From an uncultured Sphingobacteriia bacterium (GTDB lineage: Bacteria > Bacteroidota > Bacteroidia > Chitinophagales > Chitinophagaceae): DNA of 13,566 nucleotides. Position numbers and translations under genes: made by a program. The DNA is taken from positions 1-13,566 of the forward strand of contig CAMFKK010000025.1 of NCBI GenBank assembly GCA_945957225.1, written 5' to 3'. The notes beneath the pieces were generated by a model. It made no database searches. It worked only from the letters and a program-made list of their open reading frames with translations, and was not told the DNA's origin. Below, piece after piece: positions 1 to 6,207 of the stretch. Position 1 is the stretch's first letter. Each line of letters starts with the position of its first letter.

Positions 1-1084
1 TGTCTACACGGTCCTGCATTTCAAGCAATTTGCCTTCTTCCTCACCTACTTGCATTTGGGTGTATTCAATAGAATCCCCGATGGTCTTTAATTGACCTTG
101 GGCTTTTTCTAAGAAAGCTTTTAGAGATCCCTCTTTTTCCTTGAGGTAATGTAGTTTTTGGGTAGCTAAGTTTCTTTCGTTTTCCTTGCCGCGCAGATTT
201 TGCAAGAGGTCATTAAATGCGTGTTGCTTTGATTGCAGGGCGCGCTCTTTTTCAATAAAGCCCAATTTTTCCTGCTCAATGGCTGCTTCTTCAGTAGCAA
301 TCTCGGCTTCTAACTGCGCTTTCTTGTCTACTTCTGAGTTTTGCTGCTCGTTCAAATCATGGTAAGTGATATTGAATCCTTCCAATGCAGCTTTGGCCAG
401 TTCAATGCTGATCTCCTTATAGTCCTTCTTGATTTCAAAGTACTTTTCAGCCTTTTTAGACTGATTTTCAAGGGTTTTGAGCTGGTTATTGATTTCAAAT
501 AGCAAGTCTTCAATCCGTGCCAGATCCTGTTCGGTGGCGTCCAACTTGCTCTTGGCTTCTTTTTTACGGGTTTTGTAGATGGTAATACCAGCCGCTTGTT
601 CCAGCATTCTTCTACGGCTATTCTCCTTATCCTTGATAATATCATCCACCATGCCTAGTTCAATAATGGCATAGCTATCGGTGCTCACACCGGTATCCAG
701 GAATAGGTTATGGATATCTTTTAATCGGCAGCTCACATCGTTCAAACGATACTCGCTCTCCCCGTTCTTGTAGAACCTACGGGTTACGGTAACGGTACTA
801 AACTCAGTTGGAAGCAGGTTCTTGGTATTTTCAAAAGTCAGACTCACTTCTGCCATTCCACTGGCAGACCTTGACTTACTTCCGTTGAATACCAATGCGT
901 CTAAGTTCTCAGAACGTAAGGCAGAGATCTTCTGTTCTCCAATTACCCAGCGGATAGAGTCAATGATATTGCTTTTTCCACAGCCATTCGGTCCAATAAT
1001 TCCTGTGATTCCTTCGTCAAAGCTAACCACCGTTTTATCGGCAAAGCTTTTGAATCCTTTAATTTCTAGCGATTTTAATCTCAC
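1..1084 (-). CDS. smc: Chromosome segregation ATPase SMC, N-terminal part (runs off left edge)
   Basis: SMC is the core ATPase of the bacterial condensin-like complex that organises and helps segregate the nucleoid, working with ScpA and ScpB (neither is in this window). The visible 361 residues begin with the family's typical MRLKSLEIKGFKSF and carry Walker A GPNGCGKSN at about 31-39. They continue with the head-domain segments FLDTGVSTDSYAIIELGMV (about 119-136) and RRRMLEQAAGI (about 157-167), then pass near residue 170 into a long Glu/Lys/Gln-rich coiled coil that is still open at the edge. The full family length is roughly 1,200 residues, so the hinge, second coil and C-terminal head with the signature motif lie outside. 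The start is GTG at 1084: no in-frame ATG lies just upstream, and this start puts the canonical N-terminus at residue 1. An AAAGGTAAG stretch precedes it. The gene diverges from the glycosyltransferase operon across about 200 bp. Confidence 0.95.
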   Translation of the reverse strand, partial: MRLKSLEIKGFKSFADKTVVSFDEGITGIIGPNGCGKSNIIDSIRWVIGEQKISALRSENLDALVFNGSKSRSASGMAEVSLTFENTKNLLPTEFSTVTVTRRFYKNGESEYRLNDVSCRLKDIHNLFLDTGVSTDSYAIIELGMVDDIIKDKENSRRRMLEQAAGITIYKTRKKEAKSKLDATEQDLARIEDLLFEINNQLKTLENQSKKAEKYFEIKKDYKEISIELAKAALEGFNITYHDLNEQQNSEVDKKAQLEAEIATEEAAIEQEKLGFIEKERALQSKQHAFNDLLQNLRGKENERNLATQKLHYLKEKEGSLKAFLEKAQGQLKTIGDSIEYTQMQVGEEEGKLLEMQDRVD

Positions 1085-1281
1085 GTTCTTACCTTTTAGT
1101 ACCTGCGAACATACCAAAAAAGGGATAGAAAAAGGAATTCATCCTAGGGCCTGTGCATAATAGGTGGAGAAATAAACAGGATTTTGCCAGGAATGTGAAT
1201 TGACTATTTGCAAATGATTGATTTATAGGTAATTAACAAGTGTAAAAGTGGATAAAATTTGCCGTTTTTTTACCCACATTC

Positions 1282-2469
1282 TTGGGCCCGTCTTCCCTAT
1301 ATTTGCCCCAACCAAGCCCTTCTATTTTGCCCAGACTTGTCTTTACGGTAACCAACCAACTCAACTTTGACCAACGGATGCAAAGAATCTGTGGCAGCCT
1401 GGCCAAAAATGGGTACCAAGTCCAGTTGGTAGGTAGGTCTATCAAGGGCCAACCAGCCCTTTCTGAGCAACCATTTGAACAGCATCGACTCCCTTGCTGG
1501 AACCAGCAAGGCCCATTGATGTACCTGGAATTCAACCTAAGACTTTTCTTTTTCCTCTTATTTAGACCCGCAGATCTGTTTTGCGCCATTGACCTTGACA
1601 CCATTCTTCCCGTCTATTTTGCCAGTTTGATCAGGGGTAAAAAGCGGGTTTATGACGCCCATGAATACTTTACCCAGCAAAAAGAAGTCATGAGCCGGCC
1701 AGCCATTCAGAGGATCTGGAAAGCCATTGAAGCTTTTAGCCTTCGGCGATTTCCCCTAGGTTATACCGTTAATGATTGGATTGCTGGGGCTTTTCAGGCG
1801 GAATATGGGGTTCATTATGCCGTGGTGCGCAACCTGCCAAGGCTTACCGATGCCGCTAAAGCGATGGCCAATTCAGGGGCATTGCAACAAAATGAGCTAT
1901 CGCCGCAGGCAAAAGAGCTCCAACCCTTCTTCATTTACCAAGGTGCCGTGAACCATGGTCGCTGTTTTGAAACCCTGATCCCGGCTATGCAAGAAGTAGC
2001 TGCTCCTTTGCGTATTTACGGAACAGGAAATTTTATAAATCAAACATTATCAATTATTAACAATAGCTCACTTGAATTTAAAGTATCAGTAATTGAACCC
2101 CAAACCCCTGCCATTTTACAAACCATCACCCCCCAGGCTATTGCCGGCATTACCCTATTTGAGGCTCAGGGCCATAACCAATACCATTCCCTGGCCAACC
2201 GCTTCTTTGACTATATGATGGCGGGGATTCCACAGCTCTGTGTAGACTATCCAGAATATAGGGCCATCAACCAGGACTGGGAGATTGCTTTATTAATTCC
2301 TGATACCCAGCCGCAAACAATTGCCGCTGGAATGAACAAATTACTGGCAGACAGTGTTCTGTACCTTAGATTGAAGCAGAATTGCTTAAAAGCAAGAAAC
2401 GTGTTGAACTGGGAATCGGAGGAACAGGTCTTGTTGGCGTTCTACAGGAACATCTTTTTAAAGCAGTAA
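1282..2469 (+). CDS. Glycosyltransferase, GT-B fold (GT4-like)
   Basis: This is a probable cytoplasmic, nucleotide-sugar-dependent glycosyltransferase for a surface polysaccharide or glycoconjugate; donor and acceptor cannot be read from the sequence. The first Rossmann-like half opens with RLVFTVTNQLNFDQRMQRI (about 18-36), followed by DLDT at 104-107 and YDAHEYF at 124-130. The second half has IYQGAVNHGRCFETLIPAM (about 228-246) and the donor-site region GITLFEAQG...HSLANRFFDYMMAGIPQL (about 289-319), which matches the usual place of the GT4 'E-x7-E' loop but is divergent. No signal peptide or clear TM segment is present; the Phe/Leu-rich patch at 88-96 is short. Start: no ATG exists between the upstream in-frame stop and the conserved start of the fold. 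TTG at 1282 is used here; TTG 1303 or TTG 1327 (giving MPRLVFTVTN) are equally possible. It is followed after 1 nt by a second glycosyltransferase, so the two are almost certainly co-transcribed. Confidence 0.85.
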   Translation: MGPSSLYLPQPSPSILPRLVFTVTNQLNFDQRMQRICGSLAKNGYQVQLVGRSIKGQPALSEQPFEQHRLPCWNQQGPLMYLEFNLRLFFFLLFRPADLFCAIDLDTILPVYFASLIRGKKRVYDAHEYFTQQKEVMSRPAIQRIWKAIEAFSLRRFPLGYTVNDWIAGAFQAEYGVHYAVVRNLPRLTDAAKAMANSGALQQNELSPQAKELQPFFIYQGAVNHGRCFETLIPAMQEVAAPLRIYGTGNFINQTLSIINNSSLEFKVSVIEPQTPAILQTITPQAIAGITLFEAQGHNQYHSLANRFFDYMMAGIPQLCVDYPEYRAINQDWEIALLIPDTQPQTIAAGMNKLLADSVLYLRLKQNCLKARNVLNWESEEQVLLAFYRNIFLKQ

Positions 2470-2470
2470 T

Positions 2471-3598
2471 TTGGACAAGCACTTACATATTGTTTCACTC
2501 AATGTTCCCTATCCGGCTGATTATGGTGGCGCATTTGACTTATTTTATAAGCTACCCGCCCTGCAAGCAGCTGGAGTAAACATCCATTTACACTGTTTTG
2601 ACTATGGCAGGGGCAAACAGGAAATATTGAATCAATATTGCCATTCCGTCAATTACTACCCCCGCAGCAAGGGACATCAGGCCATTTCCAGTGCTCTTCC
2701 CTATATTGTGGCCAGCCGTAAAAATGAGGATCTGTTACAGAACCTACTAAAAGACGATTACCCCATTTTTATGGAAGGTGTTCATTGTACTTATCCAATA
2801 ATGGACCCCAGGTTTAAAGACCGCAAGTGTTTTGTTCGATTGCATAACGTAGAATACCGTTATTATAAAGACTTATACCGCAGCAGCAGTTCTCCTTTGA
2901 AAAAAGCCTATTACTGGAACGAGAGCCGTCTTTTGCGTAAATATGAGGCCAAATTGGCCCAAAAAGCCACATTTTGGGGTGTAACCGAAGCGGATGATCA
3001 GGTTTATAGAGACGAGTTTGGTTGTAAAAATATTGAACACCTTCCCCTTTACCTACCCAATTGGGAGGTGGATTGCTTAGAAGGTATGGGCAACTATTGT
3101 TTTTATCATGCGGATTTGAGTATTGACGCCAATGAAAAAGCCGCGATCTGGCTACTCAAAGAAGTCTTTGAAAAGATCAAGATTCCACTGGTGATTGCTG
3201 GCAAAAACCCATCGCCCCAGCTCATGGAACTGGCCCATGTTCATTCCCATACTTGTTTGGTGGCCAATCCATCCGAAAAGGAAATGCAGGATATGCTGGC
3301 CAAGGCCCATATTAATGTGTTACCCGCTTATATAGAAACCGGCATGAAGGTTAAACTGGTCAATGCACTATTTCATGGCCGTCATTGCATTGTCAATGAA
3401 GCCATGGTGGCCGGCTCCGGTCTGAGTCCGGCTTGCTATATTGGCACCACCGCCAATGCTTTTCAAGAGCTGGTTTCACAACTCTACCACCAACCTTTTA
3501 CCCAAACTGAGATTGAAGGACGCAAGCGCTTACTCACGCCTATGTTCAATAATGCAGCCAATGCCAAAAAGCAGGTAGGCTGGATTTGGGGGGAGTGA
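2471..3598 (+). CDS. Glycosyltransferase, GT-B fold, second gene of pair
   Basis: This 375-residue protein looks like a Bacteroidota-type GT-B glycosyltransferase. Key segments are the N-terminal loop LNVPYPADYGGAFDLFYKL (10-28), RLHNVEYRYYKDLY (123-136) at the domain core, FYHADLSIDANEKAAIWLL (211-229) opening the second Rossmann domain, LVIAGKNPSP (240-249), and a donor-site region with GMKVKLVNALFHGRHCIVN (301-319). The substrate is unknown. The start is TTG at 2471, one base after the TAA of the previous gene; it yields the expected short MDKHLHIVSLNVPYP beginning and suggests translational coupling. The C-terminus is notable: the last codons GAG TGA (3593-3598) already belong to the AGTGAA-type tandem repeat that follows, so the natural stop may have been created or moved by the repeat. 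A hairpin terminator lies about 330 bp downstream. Confidence 0.85.
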   Translation: MDKHLHIVSLNVPYPADYGGAFDLFYKLPALQAAGVNIHLHCFDYGRGKQEILNQYCHSVNYYPRSKGHQAISSALPYIVASRKNEDLLQNLLKDDYPIFMEGVHCTYPIMDPRFKDRKCFVRLHNVEYRYYKDLYRSSSSPLKKAYYWNESRLLRKYEAKLAQKATFWGVTEADDQVYRDEFGCKNIEHLPLYLPNWEVDCLEGMGNYCFYHADLSIDANEKAAIWLLKEVFEKIKIPLVIAGKNPSPQLMELAHVHSHTCLVANPSEKEMQDMLAKAHINVLPAYIETGMKVKLVNALFHGRHCIVNEAMVAGSGLSPACYIGTTANAFQELVSQLYHQPFTQTEIEGRKRLLTPMFNNAANAKKQVGWIWGE

Positions 3599-3686
3599 AG
3601 AGTGAAGAGTGGTGGAAGAAGTGAAGAACGAAGAGTGAAGAGTGAAGAGTGGTGGAAGAAGTGAAGAACGAAGAGTGAAGAGTGAA
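3593..3686 (+). repeat. Tandem repeat, 40-bp unit, about 2.35 copies
   Basis: Positions 3601-3640 and 3641-3680 are identical over all 40 bases. The 40-bp periodicity extends 8 bases left (to 3593) and 6 bases right (to 3686). The unit is itself built from AGTGAAGAG-like submotifs plus GGTGGAAGAA. A degenerate continuation, AGTGAAAAGTGAAG, runs from 3681 to 3694. The repeat includes the stop codon of the preceding gene. Perfect identity suggests a recent duplication by slippage or unequal exchange. Confidence 0.93.
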
Positions 3687-3742
3687 AAGTGAAGTGGAAC
3701 ACAAGACAGGTTACTGGTTTTTGATTTTTTGAAATACCCCTG

Positions 3743-3838
3743 TTTTTATACTAGAACGTGTATAAAAACGGCCATTCTATTTTATACTAGAACTAGTATA
3801 AAATAACACCCCCCGATTTATACTAGAACAAGTATAAA
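3743..3838. repeat. Three palindromic boxes (TTTATAC-N8-GTATAAA) spaced 36 bp apart
   Basis: Box 1 has 9-bp arms at 3743-3751 and 3760-3768. Box 2 has 10-bp arms at 3778-3787 and 3796-3805. Box 3 has 7-bp arms at 3817-3823 and 3832-3838. All share arms ending in TATAC/GTATA around an 8-bp asymmetric centre that begins TAGAAC and differs only in its last two bases (GT, TA, AA). The TATAC elements begin at 3747, 3783 and 3819, exactly 36 bp apart each time, while the DNA between boxes is unrelated (one interval is C-rich). Possible roles are an operator array for a dimeric DNA-binding protein, recombinase-type sites, or short AT-rich hairpins in RNA. At 36 bp the sites would not sit on the same face of B-DNA, which weakens the cooperative-operator idea. 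Confidence 0.85.
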
Positions 3839-3929
3839 AAACAACCTTTTTTGAAAACCTCGAAAAACAAGTAAGTCGCGAGTTGGTTCCAAGAGAAAGT
3901 GAAGAGTTTTAAAACCCTATTAATTAAAC

Positions 3930-3957
3930 AAACCCTAGGCAAGCCTAGGGTTTTTCT
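3930..3957 (+). terminator. Rho-independent terminator after the glycosyltransferase operon
   Basis: An inverted repeat AAACCCTAGGC / GCCTAGGGTTT (3930-3940 and 3943-3953) forms a GC-containing stem with a small loop and runs straight into TTTTTCTTT on the plus strand. Read on the minus strand, the same stem is followed by TTTGTTTAATT, so it may also stop transcription coming from ftsE. It is the first good terminator after the glycosyltransferase pair. Confidence 0.75.
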
Positions 3958-3984
3958 TTATAAAGAAGTTTATCTATTACTAGA

Positions 3985-4003
3985 ACCTAGGCGCAGCCTA
4001 GGT
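3985..4003. repeat. Hairpin with CCTAGGC arms (twin of the terminator stem)
   Basis: ACCTAGGC (3985-3992) and GCCTAGGT (3996-4003) are perfect inverted arms around GCA. The seven-base arm CCTAGGC/GCCTAGG is identical to that of the terminator stem about 50 bp upstream, but no T-tract follows on either strand, so it is not a typical intrinsic terminator. The left arm overlaps TACTAGAAC (3978-3986), the same 9-mer found in the centre of each 36-bp-spaced palindrome. Confidence 0.6.
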
Positions 4004-4030
4004 GAACTCGTTTACTGGAATCAACGTCCA

Positions 4031-4060
4031 TTCTTCACTCTTATCTCTTCACTTTTCACT
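4031..4060 (-). repeat. Inverted copy of AGTGAA-type repeat
   Basis: On the minus strand this reads as AGTGAA, AGTGAAGA and GAGTGAAGA-like units, the same family as the tandem repeat at 3593-3694 but in opposite orientation. The 14 bases at 4047-4060 are the exact reverse complement of 3681-3694. It lies about 30 bp past the ftsE stop. Confidence 0.75.
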
Positions 4061-4092
4061 TAAGCTATTCCTTATTTTGTAATGATAGTCAA

Positions 4093-4773
4093 TTAGTTAG
4101 ATGCACTGTCAATTAGCTTTCCAAGTTCCGTTTTGAGCATTCTAGATGGATAGCGGTTGATGACAATAAAGTCATGGGTGGCCATGATTACGGTAGTACC
4201 ATAGTCTTTGGCAATTTTGAGCAGGAGCTGCATGATCTCATCGCTGGTTTCAGGGTCTAAGTTACCGGTGGGCTCGTCGGCTAAGACTAATTTGGGCGAG
4301 TTCAAGAGGGCACGTGCAATATCTACCCTTTGCTGCTCTCCACCACTCATTTCAAAAGGCATTTTAAAACCCTTGCTCTTCAAGCCTACCTTGTCCAAGA
4401 CATCGTTGATCTTCTCTTCCATGAGCATCTCGTCTTTCCAGCCTGTGGCTTTTAGGACAAACTTGAGGTTCTCGTGTACATTTCTATCGGTGAGTAATTG
4501 AAAGTCTTGGAAGATGACGCCAAGGTTACGGCGTAGGAAGGGTACTTTTTTCCAGTCCATGCTGGGCAGGTCAAAACCTACCACTGTGCCTGTTCCTTCC
4601 GTTAATTGCAGCTCTCCGTAAAGGGTCTTGAGCAAACTGCTCTTTCCAGTTCCGGTTTTTCCTACCAGGTACACAAACTCTCCTTTCTGCACTTCAAAAT
4701 TCACGTTCTGCAATACCAAGTTGGTTCCTTGGTAAATATTGGCATTCTTAATAGATACTATTGCTTCGGGCAT
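4093..4773 (-). CDS. ftsE: Cell-division ABC transporter ATP-binding protein FtsE
   Basis: This is an ABC ATPase of the FtsE type, expected to pair with the membrane protein FtsX at the division site, where FtsEX controls peptidoglycan hydrolases and divisome activity. All nucleotide-binding elements are present, numbered from the chosen start: Walker A GKTGTGKSS (38-46), Q-loop FQDFQLL (88-94), ABC signature SGGEQQR (143-149), Walker B LVLADEPTG (162-170) with D-loop NLD, and H-loop ATHD (188-191). At 226 residues it has normal FtsE length and no membrane segment. A TTG at 4788 could add five residues, but ATG at 4773 gives the usual MPEAIVSIKN-like beginning. FtsX is not adjacent here. Assignment to FtsE rather than the related LolD-type ATPases rests on overall resemblance around the Walker A and Q-loop regions, so some doubt remains. 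Confidence 0.87.
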   Translation of the reverse strand: MPEAIVSIKNANIYQGTNLVLQNVNFEVQKGEFVYLVGKTGTGKSSLLKTLYGELQLTEGTGTVVGFDLPSMDWKKVPFLRRNLGVIFQDFQLLTDRNVHENLKFVLKATGWKDEMLMEEKINDVLDKVGLKSKGFKMPFEMSGGEQQRVDIARALLNSPKLVLADEPTGNLDPETSDEIMQLLLKIAKDYGTTVIMATHDFIVINRYPSRMLKTELGKLIDSASN

Positions 4774-4779
4774 GGTGTA

Positions 4780-4810
4780 AAAATTCAAAAGTCAAAATTC
4801 AACAATCAAA
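4780..4810. repeat. Short A/T-rich degenerate repeat upstream of ftsE
   Basis: AAAATTCAA occurs at 4780-4788 and again at 4794-4802, with CAAAAGTCAAAATTC between them and a looser ATCAAAATAA copy following. It forms the leader immediately upstream of the ftsE ATG. The rest of the 4774-4948 gap, which separates ftsE from the purM stop, shows no gene or clear terminator hairpin. Confidence 0.45.
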
Positions 4811-4948
4811 ATAACTGTTACTAATTAAAAAAATCAAAAGTTATAATGACTGTTGCGAATACTGTTTAAAGCTGGGATTGGGTTAAAGTTATTAACTAGC
4901 GCCCAAATCCAATTGCTTAAAATTATTAAAAGCAGCTCAAATTGCTTG

Positions 4949-6121
4949 TTAATATTCGTAAACCAATTCTCCTTTGGCAGTCTTTATAATTAGTTCTTTC
5001 TTTTCGGCTGCTTCTACCCTTCCCACAATCCTTGCATCAATCCCTAGTTTGGCGCCTTCGGCAATTAATAGAGGGGCAGTTGCCGCATCGGTGAATACTT
5101 CTAAACGATGTCCCATATTAAAGACCTGGTACATTTCCCTATCATCGGCTCCTGAGTTTTCCTGGATCAATTGGAAAATGGGGGCTGGAGCAAATAAATT
5201 GTCTTTGACAATCCTGAGTGGCTTGGGTAGGTATTTCATACACTTGGTTTGTCCACCACCACTACAATGGATAAGACCGGTGATTTGGTCAAAATATTTA
5301 TCCAGCAATTGCTTCATCAGTGGCGCATAGGTACGCGTGGGCGATAATAAGAGCTTGCCTACATTGGTAGGCTTGCCATCAATGGCAAGGGTATCGGTCA
5401 TGGCATTCTTACCCAAGTAGACCACAGCGTCATTCAGCTTGGGTTCAAAAGTTTCTGGGTAGGCTTTGTATTGTTTTCCTAGAACATCGTGCCTTGCACT
5501 GGTTAAACCATTGGATCCCAAACCGCTATTATACTCGCTTTCATAATTGGCCTGTCCAAAACTGGCAAAACCTACAATCACATTGCCTTCCGTAATTTTT
5601 TCATTTGTCACCAATTTGCTCTTGGGCCAACGGGCACTCATGGTTCCATTTACGGCAATGGTGCGGACCACATCGCCTACATCAGCGGTTTCACCACCTA
5701 GATAATGGATGCGCACCCCGTATTCCGCCAATTGGTTAAAGAATTCCTGAGTACCATTGATAATCTGCTCTAATACAGTACCGGGAATCAAGAGTTTGTT
5801 CCGATCAATGGTAGAAGAGAATAAGATATTGTCTGTGATTCCTACACAAAGCAGGTCATCTAGGTTCATAGCAACCGCGTCTTGGGCAATCCCCTTCCAA
5901 ACAGAAACATCACCAGTTTCTTTCCAATAGAGATAAGCCAAGATGCTCTTGGTACCTGCCCCATCGGCGTGCATGATATTGATCCAATTGGGGTCTCCAC
6001 ATAAAAAATCGGGATAGACTTTGCAAAAAGCATCGGGGTACAAACCCTGATCCAGTTTACCAATGGCTGCGTGTACTTCTTCTTTTTGGGCAGATACTCC
6101 GCGTTGCGCGTATAATGACAT
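4949..6121 (-). CDS. purM: Phosphoribosylformylglycinamidine cyclo-ligase (AIR synthetase)
   Basis: PurM closes formylglycinamidine ribonucleotide to aminoimidazole ribonucleotide using ATP, the fifth step of de novo purine synthesis, in the cytoplasm. The 390-residue protein shows the PurM/PurL-family features: HADGAGTKS (51-59, the metal/ATP-binding DGxGTK segment), DAVAMNLDDLLCVG (81-94), GGETADVGD (142-150) and the Gly-rich GLIHCSGGGQTK (282-293) in the second domain. It is longer than the about 345-residue E. coli enzyme and clearly divergent from it, matching the longer Bacteroidota variant as I recall it. The start is ATG at 6121 (MSLYAQRGVS). The frame stays open to 6205, but using that region would overlap the divergent ribF start and give a non-conserved 28-residue leader. 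A consensus-like promoter element lies about 36 bp upstream. Confidence 0.93.
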   Translation of the reverse strand: MSLYAQRGVSAQKEEVHAAIGKLDQGLYPDAFCKVYPDFLCGDPNWINIMHADGAGTKSILAYLYWKETGDVSVWKGIAQDAVAMNLDDLLCVGITDNILFSSTIDRNKLLIPGTVLEQIINGTQEFFNQLAEYGVRIHYLGGETADVGDVVRTIAVNGTMSARWPKSKLVTNEKITEGNVIVGFASFGQANYESEYNSGLGSNGLTSARHDVLGKQYKAYPETFEPKLNDAVVYLGKNAMTDTLAIDGKPTNVGKLLLSPTRTYAPLMKQLLDKYFDQITGLIHCSGGGQTKCMKYLPKPLRIVKDNLFAPAPIFQLIQENSGADDREMYQVFNMGHRLEVFTDAATAPLLIAEGAKLGIDARIVGRVEAAEKKELIIKTAKGELVYEY

Positions 6122-6156
6122 GGTGAAATTTTGGAATGATCTATGATTGCTGGTTG

Positions 6157-6186
6157 CAAATGTACAATTTTCATACTTCCATGAAA
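6157..6186 (-). promoter_or_regulatory. Predicted Bacteroidota-type promoter for purM
   Basis: On the minus strand TACATTTG (6164-6157) matches the Bacteroidota -7 consensus TAnnTTTG exactly. Eighteen bases further upstream TTTC (6186-6183) is a near match to the -33 TTTG/TTG element. Transcription would start roughly 25-30 nt before the purM ATG at 6121. The 86-bp purM-ribF gap must also hold the ribF promoter; TACAATTT at 6163-6170 on the plus strand is only a weak candidate. Confidence 0.5.
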
Positions 6187-6207
6187 CCCTTAGATTTGCA
6201 CCCAATT

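Larger units (their letters stand above)
3599..4092. other. Gene-free repeat-rich intergenic module
   Basis: No credible coding sequence lies in these 494 bases. In order they contain the 40-bp tandem repeat, three 36-bp-spaced palindromes, an isolated AAAGTGAAGAG copy (about 3896-3906), a terminator hairpin with CCTAGGC arms, a second hairpin with the same arms, and an inverted AGTGAA-type repeat (4031-4060). The perfect 14-bp inverted pair 3681-3694 / 4047-4060 (AGTGAAAAGTGAAG and its complement) brackets the interior. It sits between the convergent ends of the glycosyltransferase operon and ftsE, a common place for non-coding repeat elements to accumulate. A degenerate mobile or MITE-like element is possible, but no target-site duplication was found. 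Confidence 0.7.

Noticed and set aside
822..1160. 112-codon plus-strand ORF opposite smc
   Set aside because: It is the antisense shadow of the conserved SMC ATPase head, without domain-like composition or a start signal.
3484..3702. 72-codon minus-strand ORF over the AGTGAA repeat (His/Ser/Phe/Leu-rich)
   Set aside because: Its composition is simply the translated repeat, and it overlaps the conserved 3' end of the second glycosyltransferase gene.
3743..3838. Possible CRISPR array
   Set aside because: The period is 36 bp with a core repeat of about 23 bp and intervals of about 13 bp, far too short for spacers; there are only three units, the repeat centres differ, and no cas genes are in the window.
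3841..3929. Possible small RNA or tRNA between the palindrome array and the terminator
   Set aside because: No cloverleaf, no convincing promoter and no stable stem other than the terminator itself could be found by eye.
6122..6205. 28-residue N-terminal extension of PurM
   Set aside because: It would overlap the purM promoter element and the ribF start region, and the conserved protein begins cleanly at ATG 6121.
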